From: Megalobrama amblycephala
Taxonomy: Eukaryota > Chordata > Actinopteri > Cypriniformes > Xenocyprididae
Reading direction: 5' to 3'
DNA length: 64,000 nucleotides
Assembly (NCBI RefSeq): GCF_018812025.1
Contig: NC_063052.1
Location: 27,138,354 to 27,202,353 of the forward strand
A model generated the notes under the pieces. The model was not told the origin of the DNA and searched no databases. It saw nothing but the letters and a program-made list of their open reading frames with translations. The translations under genes and the position numbers were made by a program. Positions 36,533 to 48,612 of this stretch are shown here, one piece after another. Each line of letters starts with the position of its first letter. Within the stretch, counting starts at the first letter, position 1.

Positions 36533-38206
36533 CAGAGATGTATAAAGTACTAGAGACCGAGACTTGAGTAAAAGTACAAGTGCTCTATCAAAAAAGTGAC
36601 TTGAGTAGAAGTTGAAGTGCTCTTTAAGCACCACACTTAAGTAGAAGTACTAAAGTATTCAACATTTTTTGTACTTAAGTATTGCAAGAAGTTTATTTTA
36701 AAATTTACTACTCAAGTACTGAAAGTAAAAGTACAAGTATTGTGTTATGTAGTTATTAAAGAAAGTAGTCAAATGTTTGAACATCATATTGTTTTTATTA
36801 TTTCATATGATAAACCTAAAGGACAATCACAATTGATTGAAACTTTTTGTAAACAAAAACAGATTAAGTGTGATTAAGTACCACTTGAGATGCAGACAAG
36901 TTGAAATGCTTTGTTTGTTGTCAGCACTTTGATTTCATTACCAAAAAGTTTATTTTGACTAATAGTCTAATTTTCTACCATATACAATTGAATAAAATTA
37001 ACAGCTAGCTAACAACAACTTGCTTTGCACTTTTTTTCTGTTTTCACCTCACTCCAGTCTAAACTAGGCTAAATTATTTTTTTAGGTAATTGTTCTACAC
37101 ATTGTAATATAAATAACCTGAAAATACTGTAGTTCATTAAGATTAAATCTTACTAACCACTCTTACTAAAAAAATGGGCTAAGCACACTTATATTCTCAT
37201 TTCAAGAGGTGTTCTGAGTAAATGATTTGTTTGTAACACTTTATAATATGGTTTGATTTGTTAACATTACATTAGTTAATGTATTAGACTAATAACCAAC
37301 ATGAACTAACCATGATCAATACATTTGTTACTGTATTTATTAATCTTTGTTAATCTTAGTTAATAAAAATACAGCTGTTCATTGTTTGTATATGTTACTT
37401 CACAGTGCACATTAACTATGTAAACAAATAGAGAGCAATTTGAGAGCAAGACAGCGCTCATGTTGTTTTAAGACGGTGAATGCGCGCGCATCACTCACCA
37501 CCGTACAAATAAGGCTTTGGCAGCCGCCAAAAACATTTCAGTGCAGGAAAACTCCTGCATTAGTTATGTCAGTGTAAATCTATACTACCATTAACCTATA
37601 AAACACTACTACACTATAAAAACGGGCGTGTGATTAAGCAGCACCAAAGGAGACATGCTCTATGATTTATTTTTGGCAACAGTAGGCTGTCATAAAACAA
37701 GAGAAAGTTGACATTAGTGATGGGTCAAAAATACCATTCAACGCGCTGCGTGACAGCCTTCATGATAGCTAGTTAACGTTAAGTGAACACCGCAGCATGT
37801 CGCTAGTTAGCAAAAGGGCTTAACTTACTGATGGGATGGAAGGTGGTGTTTTTGGTTCGTCCATCTTTTTCGCTGATCAAAAGGCAGAACGGGAGCACGC
37901 GCAGTCTTCTTAATCGCTTGATTCGCTCAATGATGTGCCAGCTTCATCAAACCTGTCATCCACCGTTCTGGCAGTGGTAATGTGGGTTTGGAATGAAATG
38001 ATTCATAACATTTTTATAATTGTAACGAGTAACGATGCAGCACATAAAAAAATATTGGAGTAAAAGTATTAAACTCATTGAAAATATGTACTGAAGTAAA
38101 AGTGGAAGTAGGAGAAAAAAATAATACTCTAGTAAAGTACAGATACAGCATTTTAGTACTTAAGTACAGTAGTGAAGTAGTTCTACTTCGTTACTATACA
38201 TCTCTG
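36533..38206. mobile_element. hAT element inside pol (1674 bp)
   Basis: Ends cagagatgtata and its complement tatacatctctg. Flanked by acggacaa (36525-36532) and acggccaa (38207-38214), an 8-bp duplication with one mismatch. Subterminal aagtactt/agtaaaagta motifs repeat at both ends. Inside, about 37230-37430, is the fish repeat taacactttataat...ttaatgtatt. No transposase. Confidence 0.88.
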
Positions 38207-39149
38207 ACGGCCAAAGACATCAATGTGCCAAAAGCCAGTCACCTGGGATGGCTCATCAACCAGGCGTTCCATGACTTTGAACTGACAGTTCCTGTCATCG
38301 GCCACATACCAGTTGAACTAATGTCAGATGAATGCCACAACACCGTAACTTGCACAAAGCCCCATGAGATCATCACCATCACTTCTATTCTGCCGGTGCC
38401 TAAAGAAAGTGTCTGCCGATCAGAACTTACAGATGACACTCACCTCACTGTCTACGCTGTGTCAACACAGACTGCAACAGAGTCACCTGTAGAACTGACC
38501 GTCAAGGCCCACAGTCCCTCAAATGACTCAGAGGAACCCTATGCTGGGTTCAATGCACAATTCCAACAAATCCTGAGCGAGGCGGATGCCCTCCACAGTG
38601 AAATGGATCGCCAAGGACTTAAAGAAGTTCTGTGCAAATACAAGGACTCCTTCGCAAAGGATTCCCTGGACTGTGGCCTGACTGATATCCACATGGTGCG
38701 CATCCCAACTCACCCAAATGCGCCACCGACATTTGTGCGGCAGTACAAGATTCCGATAGCATCATACGAATCAGTGCAAGATATCATTGACTCCATGCTA
38801 CAAAAGGGGGTCATCCGACCCTGCAACAGCACCTACCCCGACCCAGGAAAAGAATTCTATCTGGAAGCTGGATTCTCCAATCATTGCCTCAGTGCAGGTC
38901 TGTACCAGCTCCACGACAAAGACAAACGGGTGGTCGCTTATGCCAGCAAAACCTTGCTTCCCCCAGAATGCAAATACTCAGACTGCGAAAAAGCCTTGCT
39001 TTGCACTGTATGGACCATTCAGCGTTTCTCCAACTACATTGGAGCTCAGAAGGTTATCATTGAAACGTGTCACCAACCAGTGACGTTCCTCAACAGCCAA
39101 CGAATCAGGGATGGCGTGGTAACCAACGCCCGCATAGCTACACGGTTAA
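38207..39149 (+). pseudogene. pol: pol continued: RT entry, then RNase H connection; RT core deleted
   Basis: Resumes after the hAT with a pre-RT domain and the usual RT start (HPNAPPTFVRQYKIP, then MLQKGVIRPCNSTY). Right after NSTY, at about 38835, the frame jumps without a break to the segment just before RNase H (FYLEAGFSNH, VVAYASKTL, CKYSDCEKALL). So the fingers-palm region with the YxDD motif is missing, by an in-frame deletion of roughly two hundred codons judged by typical RT length. The piece ends at the TTAA insertion (39146-39149). Such a copy cannot make its own RT. Confidence 0.82.
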
Positions 39150-40914
39150 CCCTCTGGAGTCTGAGGCTGATTTGGGGCTTGGAGAAGTTTTGACAGGCCC
39201 TGACATTTGTGCTTTTTTCAGTTGTTCATAAACATATAAATGACAAAAGTGTCATAACACTGTATTCAGCACAAACTAGGCTACAATAATATGTGAGGAA
39301 CATGTACGTACATGTTTGTATTTTTGAAGGAATAACGTTTATGCGTAGTTATTGAAAAAACAAAAAACTTAAGTCACTGAAATAAGGCCAAAAAAAGTAT
39401 ATTAAATCTGTGTTCATAAGACTTCTGGGTATTGGAGGTTGTAGACTAGAGTTTTTGCTTCAGAATTATGTAAAAATTATGCTGCCTACTCCTTCATATA
39501 AAACAATAGAGAGATTTAAATTTTCTAAGACACTTTTGGTCAAGAAACACAGTATGCATGGAGGCGTGAATCCTCATGTATAATGGGTGATTCTCACCTG
39601 AGAAGACAAAAGAATTGAATAATAATGACCTGAAATGACTTGCATATTAATGAGGCCTTTCAGTCAGGTAGGCTGTGAAAAACCCTCTGTGATCATGCTG
39701 ATAACAGGATTAAAGTCCACTCAGGACAAAAAAAACCATGATTTTTGTGATCTCATGCATGCACGTATTATTGCACATGATATGAAGAAAATTGTGTATA
39801 GGCCTATGTTAAATTACACTACCAGTCAAAAGATTGAACACATTGCCATTATAATGTTTTTAAAAGAAGTCTCAAGTCTCTAACCAAATAATGGTTTTCT
39901 ATTTTAATATACTTTAAAATATAATGTATTTCTGTGATGCAAAGCGTCTGAACATTCCTACCTCTAGGGCATTTCATATAGGCTACTATATTTGTTATAT
40001 TATATAGCCTAAATGTTGATGTGCAGTTGACAAACTATACATCATTAAAAAGATCTAAGACTCAAGCTTCACATTTTGACTCTTAAAATCTTATATTGAC
40101 CATAATTTCTTAATATGCTTAAAAGCATACACATTTGGAGAAATATTGATGGATTCTCATATGTTTATATCAATTTTCTATACAGAGGAATAATATTTAT
40201 TATTCTATATTTATTGTCATCATTATGAGCGCTGGATGCTGTGTTTTTAATTCATACTTCAGCCGGAGGGCGCTCTGCCCCTTTTGTCCACAAATGCCTC
40301 AGTAAAAGAAGAGGCAAATCATGTGACAATCAAGGAAATAACAGAGGCAAGAGATCGCTAAATATGGCTATTCAAAACACTTTTCAAGACAATAAATACA
40401 CGATTGAGACGATGTATGCATGTATTGACTGAATTTGCGTCTGAATAGCGCTGGCTCCGTGGGCGTGGCCGCATTAGCGGATAATAAGATGAATCACTGT
40501 CTTCTGACATGGCTCTCTTTTCATACAGATTACATAAACACAGAAGGTTTGTTTTCGATTTGACTTATATGTTTTAAAACCTGACATCTTAACGTTTTTT
40601 TAGACATAAGTGTAATTTTTTTGTCATTAGTATTCACTAAGTTACAGTTCATTTTCTAAGAACTATCAGATTGGAGTTCGTTCAGAGGGAGACGAGAAAT
40701 CACGCATCATGTTAGTTTTCTTTATTTTACAAAAAGCACAACATTTTGTTTTTACTCTGAGTGTACACAAATGAAAGAAGATATTCCACAGATTAAAATG
40801 GTGTATAACTCTTAATTGTATGTGCAACATTGACGGAGTATTTTGAGTCTCTTTCACACTGATAAGAAAAAAACCACGGTGGTATCGCCGGCGATACCCT
40901 CAGACCTCAGAGTG
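39150..40914 (+). mobile_element. TTAA-type element (family T), complete copy (1765 bp)
   Basis: Starts ccctctggagtctgagg after TTAA 39146-39149 and ends cctcagacctcagagtg before TTAA 40915-40918. The ends are an imperfect inverted repeat (cactctgaggtctgagg in complement). A CCC/CAC start with TTAA duplication fits piggyBac-like elements. No transposase ORF. Two other copies: 14441-15690 and 59506-60819 (reversed). Confidence 0.88.
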
Positions 40915-42973
40915 TTAATGACGCTCCAAGGACGAGACGTCGAGGCAAGATATGCCCAAAACCACAAATCCTCATTGGGAAACGGGCTAGCAGCCTGTCA
41001 GAGCTGTTCAACAGACACGCTGAATACCTCAGCAGAAGCCAAAGAACCGGCACCACCGCAACTGACAAACTATAGGTACTTCGAGGAGAATGTGTGTGAA
41101 GGCATGCCCACAGCATATGTCGATGGTTGCTCCTACAATCAACAGGGCAACTTGAAAGCGGGAGCAGGCGTGGTCTGGCTCAACAATGACCCTTGCCCAC
41201 CACAACAGTTCAAGTTAGGCCCTCACTCATCTCAATATGCAGAGATAGCAGCCATCCTCATCACCCTACAACTGGCCGCCTCCCACAACATAAAAGAACT
41301 CCTGATATGTACTGACTCGAACTATGCCCGTCTAAGTTTCACATGCCATCTAGCTGGATGGAAACAGAACGGATTCAAGACAGATAACAACAAACCTGTC
41401 AAACATCAGGAACTTTTCCAAGCATGCGATGCCATTGTCACCACACATGACATGATTATCTATTGGAAAAAGGTCCGTGGTCATTCACGCCAACCAGGGC
41501 AAGACAAAGATCTCAATGACCAAACCGATGCCCTCGCCAAAGCAGGTGCATCACATGGAGAGTCTTGGAAATGTCCTTCCCTCCCACCCAACCCTTCAGT
41601 TGGAGCCATAACCCGCCGCCAGCACGCCGCTGGCGTGCAAACCCCCGCCTCCTCCCATATTGAACTCTCACCTCAGTTCACTGCTGATGATCTCCTCACC
41701 CTCCAAGCGTCGGATCCCATGCTGCAAACCATTGCCGCTCACATTTCCTCCTCCGATCTATCCAAGTCCTCTGATCTCCGCCACCTTCACTCAATCAAGC
41801 ACATGCTGCATCTCAAAAACGGCGTTCTCACATATGTCCCTGAGCCCCTAACTGCGCCAAAGCTTGTAGTTCCTCAGAGCCAAAGGGGGATGATGCTGAC
41901 ACACGCCCACGATGGACACCATGGCGCCAGGGCCACCTATGAAACGCTCAAACAAGTAGCATATTGGCCTGGCATGCAGCAAGACGTGACGGAATATGTA
42001 AAAGGATGCCTGGTGTGTTGCCAGTTCCAACCGGCAAACCCAAACCACAGAGCACCACTACAACGGAAAGGAATGGCCTTCCCATGGTCGGACCTCCAAA
42101 TAGATTGGGTAGGACCCCTTCCACAGTCAACACGGGGTAACAAATACTTCCTCACCGTGGTTTGCGAATTCACAAAGTGGGTAGAGTGTCTCCCAGCTCC
42201 CAACGATACAGCAGAAACAACAGCCTGCCTGCTAATGAACCACATCTTCTCAAGATTTGGACTGCCTCTCAGAGTCAACTCTGACCGAGGAACCCATTTC
42301 ACCGCTGAGGTTATGCAGGATGTATGGAAACTCCTGGGCATACAGGTCATCCAATTTCCTCAGGGCAGGTCGAACGGGCCAACAAGACAGTGGCAAGCAT
42401 GTTGAAGAAGTATGTGTCCGCCAACCAAGAGGATTGGGATATCAAGCTCCCTCTGGTACTGATGGCCATCAGGGCCACCCCTCACCGGTCTACCGGAGTA
42501 GCCCCATTCGAAATGATGACGGGCGACAAATGACACTACCGCTACACCTGCTGTACCAACCTGGTGACATGAACCTTGTCACCGCCTACACCACTCACCA
42601 GTATCTGGAAGAGTTGCATCAGCACCTGAGAGCGACTTTCGCCTTCGCACAACACAACCTCCAAAGAAGTGCGGAAGGTCGTAAAGCCTACTACGACAAA
42701 AAGGCCTCTTACCAAGAACTCAATGTCGGAGACAAAGTGTGGTACTACAGCTTTGCCCAGCCAAGGCAGATAGCTCCCCATCGCCTGTCAAAGAAATTCC
42801 TACCTCACTGGACAGGACCACATGAGATTGTGGACAAGCTCTCACCTGTCGCCTACCGAATCAAAATCAGACAAGGCCGCAACGAGCCTGTCCTTCGATG
42901 GGTCCATCGAAACCAGATAAAGAGGCACCAAGGTTCCAACCGACAGGAAAAGGGGGAGGTTCAAACCCACTGA
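40915..42973 (+). pseudogene. pol: pol continued: RNase H and integrase, two frameshifts
   Basis: RNase H: AYVDGCS (Asp), YAEIAAILITLQLA (Glu), ICTDSNYAR (Asp) and the NDQTDALAK end block. Integrase: zinc-binding HDGHHGARATYETL ... GCLVCC (His/His/Cys/Cys), LQIDWVGPLP (first Asp), NSDRGTHFTAE (second Asp), SSGQVERANK (Glu), and a C-terminal basic domain with WTGPHEIV and WVHRNQIKR. The frame changes once near 42345 (between second Asp and Glu) and again near 42527, ending at 42971-42973. The first ~24 codons of the apparent ORF at 40843 belong to the TTAA element, not to pol. The integrase inserts cDNA into the genome when intact. Confidence 0.88.
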
Positions 42974-43259
42974 CACAGACTGACAATCCCCTACTCTACA
43001 CCACACTAATGACTTTGTCATTCTAGGGAAAGTTTTACCTTTTTTATTTTTTTTATTTTTCTGGTTTTGTTTTACACAACACTTACACATGCTCCTCCAC
43101 AGCACTGCTAGGAACAACCTCTAGTAGAAAGGAGTCGCTTCACACATGACACTCACTTTGCTCTAGTAAACTCAGTGTCCTTGTGTCTCTTAGTGTTTTA
43201 TTTTCTCTCTCTCCTTATGCTTTCCCCTTTTACCTCTTTCACTATCATTAGTCTTCCTC

Positions 43260-43986
43260 CTCAGCTTGCCCATTATCGATTCGAATAATATTTACCGGCT
43301 CAAAGACGTTGTGAATGTTTGATTTTGGCAAGGGAACACCTATGTCAAAATACACACTCCTGAGGTCGTGACGTACCACGATAACAACGAACAGTTGTAC
43401 CTAGCCCCAAACCTAAAATGTGTACGCTCACTAAAGACATTCATTACCTTTGCCCGAGTAAACCATTCGTCCGCGACAATACCGAGGGCATCTGCGGCCT
43501 AGAATCAATTAGACCCGACACGATACTGCCACGCGCATTATTCTGCCTAAACAAACTCTCTGGATCAATGTCCCTAAGGGCTCGATCCTCCATATTGACA
43601 ATCTTGCAGTGTATCACGACGATGAGTACCAGGCTGAACTTGAAATCTCACCGTACTTCAGCATTCAGCATCAACTTATTGATCTGACCCCTGTTGATAC
43701 GGCCTTAGAAGCTATAGCCCACCTTCCGCCCGCTGGCGTGCCATTCATTCGGTCTTGGACTGCTGCTGACACAGCGCTTTGCATCTCTACTATTGTAGGA
43801 TATATTGTGACCTTGACACTGGCCTTCATCCTGCACAAGCGGGTGAACACCGTGCAAGAGTCTTTTGATAGATGCACGTCGGGCGTCCCGCGCATCTTCC
43901 GACGTGATAAAACCGACCAAGAACCTGAACCTGAATTCGAGAACTCAACCAACCTGATTGAGATCATGCCTCTACCTCCTCGTTGA
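43260..43986 (+). pseudogene. env-like remnant with transmembrane segment
   Basis: Degraded reading frames between integrase and the 3' LTR. A frame at 43418 carries Cys-containing text (DIHYLCPSKPF, EGICGL) and a second, from 43609, has a membrane span (ALCISTIVGYIVTLTLAFIL) followed by a basic then acidic cytoplasmic-like tail ending at 43986. Position and TM anchor suggest the C-terminal part of an envelope-like glycoprotein; the surface part is missing or unrecognisable. No furin site or fusion peptide seen. An accessory membrane protein is an alternative. Confidence 0.5.
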
Positions 43987-44207
43987 ACCACTGACAATTA
44001 GATCAATCGAAACCACCCACTTACAACTGGTCTTAAACAACACACCCCTATGTTAGTTGAAGTGTTCCTAACCCGTTTATTCCAAGTTACCCAAGCCCTT
44101 CACCAGAATTCAGTCAGTGATGGAGATGTTGTTTGTGTCTTGTGTGTGTCTGTTCTCTCTCTGCCTCTTGTTCCAGTGCCTGCCGACGTTCGCACCAGGA
44201 ACCTCGC

Positions 44208-44221
44208 CAAGCAAAAGGGGG
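44208..44221 (+). promoter_or_regulatory. Polypurine tract
   Basis: agcaaaaggggga immediately before the 3' LTR (ac|tgtaggg). It primes plus-strand synthesis in LTR elements. Confidence 0.8.
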
Positions 44222-44223
44222 AC

Positions 44224-46010
44224 TGTAGGGCCTCGCTCGACAGAACTTACCAATGACTCTATCAATGAACAGCGTGACCGAACAAAGCTTCATTTGACAA
44301 AGGATTCATTCGCTGACCCCAGAATCCCCAGGGGCACTGGATAGCTCCTAATTCCAGCTGGTCAGCATTAAGAGAAGTGGTAACGTGACTTAAGAACAGA
44401 GAATATCTGTTCTGAGGCCTTCCTGATCATGTTAAATCTATTGATTCTCTCACAGAACCCTCTTGTATTATCGGATGGAACAGGAAACATTAATTAATGG
44501 ACCTAAATGCACCAGGATCCTCACAGACCTACCCTGATTAGGAATCCCTTTTTGACCCGGTCACTCGTGACTCCGGTCAAAGTTTAAACTCTATGCTTAA
44601 GGACTCAATCTTGAATCTCAAAAGGGACAATCATTTAAAGTATTAACTATATCCAGAATAACACTTGCTATGATGTGATTACTAACATGTTGGAGTCAAT
44701 GCAGTATATGTTTGTATTCCTGTATGCATTTTCTTTCTCTTGTAATCATTGTTTTAATTGGGTCAGTCTAGTAATATGTGTGTAAGAAGTGTGTCATGTT
44801 TGAGTTCTAAATACAGAATTTATAATTCTGTGTAATTCTGTGTGAATGAAACATTGAAATTCAGTATCAGGAAGATATTAAGAAACATTATAAAGTTGTT
44901 AATAAAACAGGAGAATGTTCCACAGATATCACGCAATGTGATCAATAGACAATAGACGAGGCGTGTCTAATCTCCGTAGCAACGTCTCATTGGAGGATCG
45001 CTCATTTAAAACTATGCTGTCCAAACAAGCTAGGGCTGGAAGTCAAAAGGTCGGTCAGAAGTCAGACTGAAGCACAGTCGTTGAAGCCCAGTAGCCGAAG
45101 CACCGCTACTTTGACCACGGCGGAAAAGTCGCATGGGTCATTGAGAACTGATTGACCGGGGCTGATTTTCCATCTAACAGTCGCTGACTTCAACCACGAG
45201 CCACGCAGCTGACCATTCAACAGCCGTCACATCCAGACTCCAAAACACTCCCTGAAATATCTGATCAAAGTCTCCAAAGAAGAAAACTGCTCAGAACAGC
45301 GCGTTTCACCAACTTTAACTTTAAAGCTTCCGCGCAACCCACGAAGGGCTTTCCCGAGAAGACGTCACCTGAAAGACAGCCAATCCAGAACGGGACTCCG
45401 CTGCACGCGAGTCGCAGAACAACCCGATTACCTCAGCTGTCAGAGCAAACGCAGGTACAAGCAAACTTCTCTCTCTTGCTGGAAACTGGTGAAACTCCTT
45501 TAAACCTAAAGAATCAAGCCAAAGCTCTGCTTTTGTGATTTTCCTCAGGTTGCGATGTTTAGTTAGTATTTGGGACTTTCTTCATAACTCATATCAACTC
45601 CGTGAATGTGTGTGTGCGTATGAATGTGTGTGTGTGTGTGTTTAGCCTTAGTTTCCTGTAATCATTAGAAGTAGTCAATAAAGCTTGCTTTGATTTTCAC
45701 ATATACGAGTTTCTTGTGCTGTGTATCAAATTACTGTCTTAAACTCAAAGATCAGTTACCTCTTGCTTATAATAATATAATAATTATAATAATATTAATA
45801 ATCATAATAAAATATTGTTACTGTTGGCAGCAGAATAATATTTTATCCAGAATTGGTAAAATACTCTAACCTCAGTTTTCGCTGGACGAATAATTGATGA
45901 AGTGTTAAATATTAATTCTGACTCATTTACAGTGAATCATTTACAGTTGATTCAATTCTTATTCCCTGTAACAATTAAATTGAGCTAATAAATGACCTAA
46001 GGTCCTTACA
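44224..46010 (+). repeat. 3' LTR of the retrovirus-like element (1787 bp)
   Basis: Same ends as the 5' LTR. The extra 272 bp (about 45412-45684) include a TG-rich tract and lead to cagtcaataaagc, which provides a polyadenylation signal. Confidence 0.95.
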
Positions 46011-46474
46011 CCAGTTCATGCTTGCCTATCACACACATTCCTCGAGTCTCAAGAAGTCATCCTTGGAGGTCACGGATGTCTCAGTTATGCTTGTCGATGT
46101 CCTTAATGAGAGATTAATGTGTACACTAAAGCAAAGATACCCAAATGTGACTCAGGTTCATATGGCAAAAAATGTGTCTTGCAGTGGTATACATTACACT
46201 GAGGGGATGATTACTGTACATGGATCTGTAGATGGACTGCCTAAATTCAATGAAATCCTGAAACTCTGTATTCATACGGATAAGTTGTGTTTCCTAGTGA
46301 AACCTTTATGTACTTGGTACAGGGAGCATTATAGAGGATTTGAGTTGACTGCCTTACCCACTACAGAGGTTGCCCTGATTGAGCTTGGTGACTTGAAAGA
46401 CCCATATCCCCTTGTGGATTACATGGTTGGGGGTTTGCGTATGGTGAGCTTGAAAAGATTCATCATCATTGAAG
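46011..46474 (+). pseudogene. CACTA-like locus, gene 1: C-terminal part
   Basis: Resumes the transposase frame on the far side of the LTR element (TSD copy ccag, then FMLAYHTH). Contains VLNERLMCTLKQRYP, GMITVHGSVDGLPKF and PLVDYMVGGLRMVSLKRFIII, blocks I recall at the C-terminus of the same fish/cnidarian protein family. It ends at a good donor (gaag|gttagt, 46475) rather than at a stop, so the transcript may splice into the next gene. Confidence 0.6.
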
Positions 46475-46614
46475 GTTAGTACAATCCTTAGTCTAGTCTG
46501 CGGCCTGAAGGCCAATGTCTACCATATTTTAAAATATCTGATTATATTTTATTATCAGATGAAAATAAAACAATTGATAATTTCTTGTTCTCTTCTCTTT
46601 TTTTTCCCCCTCTA

Positions 46615-47665
46615 GTTTAAAGGTGTTCCATTATGGCGCATCCTGTTGCTATGCGGATTATCTTTGGTGACGAGACAGACTCCAGGAAACTGTCCCTGAT
46701 GTCTGGAATTCCAGATACTGTGGAAGAACTTCATTCTGTGATAAAGACAGTCTTTCGGCTGAATGAGGACTTCCGTTTGCAATACATGGATGCTGACTTC
46801 AAAGAGTTTATGAACTTAACTTCAGTTTCTGAAATTGAACACAAAAGTACACTGAAGGTGATATACAATGTCTGCATTGTCTCCTGTTGAGCTCCAGATC
46901 GATGAGCCCTGCATCACATTGTACCCAGTGAATTCATTTTGTGAGACTCCTACTGATTCAGAGCCACAAACCTCATCACTTGTCTCATCCTTTGATGTAC
47001 AGCATGCATCTACTCCTCACTCATCTACAGAAACTCCCTCAGGTTTTTCACCATGGCCCAAAACTTTTGTTGTCCCTAAGTTTACTTATGACGCAGAATT
47101 TGAGCTAAACATAAAGAATACTGAGTTTGAGGCCAATGGGACATACTTTAACCCTGGCCCAAAGCTGAAATGTATCATTCTTAATGGCCTAGCCCAAGAA
47201 ATGTTAAAATACACAAAATATCCTAAAGACTATCAGTGTGAAGAGGTAGCAGCAGCTTTAACTAGGGTCCATCCTTGTTTGGGGCAACTTGGTTCCAAGA
47301 CAGGATTTTGGGGATGGAAGCAGTCACTGAAGTACAAGATGCAAAATTATCGCGCAAAGCTTGGTCGGCTCAGACATCCTGAAATCCTCATAAATTCCTT
47401 GAAGTATAAACGAAAAGGACAAGGAAAGGTTGCTGTCAACATAAAGAAACCAAGGAAGGCTGAGGTCAGTTACATTCCTCTGCATCCAAAAGGTGAATCC
47501 ACAGAAAGCTTGGAGGACGAGAGAATTTGTTTATTGTCGGAAGTGAAAAAGCGTGACAATTTAGTGGTGATAAAAGCAAAAATGGAAAGCACATTCTCCC
47601 ACAGACATCAGCTGATTGTGGAGCAAAAGGTGATTCAATGGCCAGCTCTTTTTCAGCAGAGTGAA
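46615..47665 (+). pseudogene. CACTA-like locus, gene 2: PB1-domain SAMD3-like protein, 5' part
   Basis: An acceptor (ccccctctag, ending 46616) precedes ATG 46633. The first ~75 codons form a PB1-like domain (MRIIFGDETD, EDFRLQYMDADFKEFMNL, STLKVIYNV). A 1-nt frame change near 46865 then leads into the frame of 46868-47665, with PWPKTFVVPKFTYDAEF, HPCLGQLGSKTGFWGWKQSLKYKMQNYR and KKPRKAEVSYIPLHP. This order matches proteins annotated in fish as sterile alpha motif domain-containing 3-like; I know them from many copies per genome. The exon ends at a perfect donor (GAA|gtaagt, 47666). The next exon is 8.6 kb away because a gypsy element sits in the intron. Function unknown; PB1 suggests protein-protein binding. 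Confidence 0.6.
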
Positions 47666-47723
47666 GTAAGTAAATGTTATGTAGTGTTTTATTTTAGTCA
47701 TTATTGGGTTATTTTTATAGTAA

Positions 47724-48086
47724 TGTAACGCGCGCGTGGGTTATACTATAACTTTACAGTTCTTACCCAGCGCTGTTTCGTGGGTTCTTGGCTTTGTTCT
47801 GTTGACCAAGTTATCACCGCTTATAGATGACACGGACAAATAGAGCTCGGGTGATCACAACACTTGTTTTTACTGAACATTCAGAGGCGAACATCATAAA
47901 TTGCCACAACTGATTACAGAGCGTGCATCTCTCTCTCCATCCGCTACCATTCAACAACCCCACACACACCCTGTTTGTCCTCTCCCGCGATCCAAATCGC
48001 GGGGTGCTGTTCTCGCGATATTATAACTCCGATCTATGCAAGGAACATTAGAACATTATTTTATACCCTTAATTTCACTCCCTACA
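47724..48086 (-). repeat. Gypsy 3' LTR (363 bp), with hairpin
   Basis: Contains a perfect 8-bp stem (cccgcgat at 47984-47991, loop ccaa, atcgcggg at 47996-48003) that is absent from the other LTR. Confidence 0.95.
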
Positions 48087-48131
48087 TAATACTCCCTTAC
48101 CCGAGTAGAAATGTCCTCATTTCTATAACAC

Positions 48132-48325
48132 AGTGTTTCTCAACCCTGGTCCTGGAGGACCCCCAACACTGCACATTTTGAAAGTCTCCTCTGTCTGACA
48201 CACTCATTTCAGGTAGTGGAGTTTCTTCTAATGAGCTGATGAGTTGAATCAGGTGTGTTTAATTAGGGAGAAAGACAAAACCTGCAGTGTTGGGGGTCCT
48301 TCAGGACCAGGATTGAGAAACACTG
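48132..48325. mobile_element. Palindromic hAT MITE (194 bp)
   Basis: Ends cagtgtttctcaaccctgg and its near-complement ccaggattgagaaacactg. Flanked by a perfect 8-bp duplication ctataaca (48124-48131 and 48326-48333). Sits in the spacer between integrase and 3' LTR of the gypsy element. Confidence 0.92.
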
Positions 48326-48612
48326 CTATAACACAATCCTTGTGTACATATATATACATATATATACGTATATAAAGGTACAAAACAAAATACATGTATA
48401 ACATACAAAACATTACAGTTCTCAAAATCTGAACAGGCAAAAACAAACATAAAATTTTCTTCTTTTTTTTTCTCCACAATACTGGAACATAGGAAATCAA
48501 CCAGGCCCATAAGAAATCAATAAATCAGCGTGCTCTGACTAAAGATTCGACTCGTTACATCTATCAACCTTGTACATAAAATAAGAAACGTGTACAGAGA
48601 ACATTTAGCAAT

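Larger units (their letters stand above)
28853..46010 (+). mobile_element. Retrovirus-like LTR element, 17.2 kb including nested insertions
   Basis: Two long LTRs (28853-30367, 44224-46010), each tgtaggg...ccttaca, flanked by ccag at 28849-28852 and 46011-46014 (a 4-bp duplication). Order inside: long leader, gag, readthrough stop, protease, RT remnant, RNase H, integrase, env-like remnant, polypurine tract. Removing the hAT (36533-38206) and TTAA element (39150-40914) leaves about 13.7 kb. By eye the LTRs differ at about 14 sites over 1.5 kb plus one 272-bp indel. It is defective: RT core missing, stops and frameshifts in gag and integrase, most of env gone. Whether it is an endogenous retrovirus or an env-bearing gypsy element needs an RT or integrase tree. 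Confidence 0.9.
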
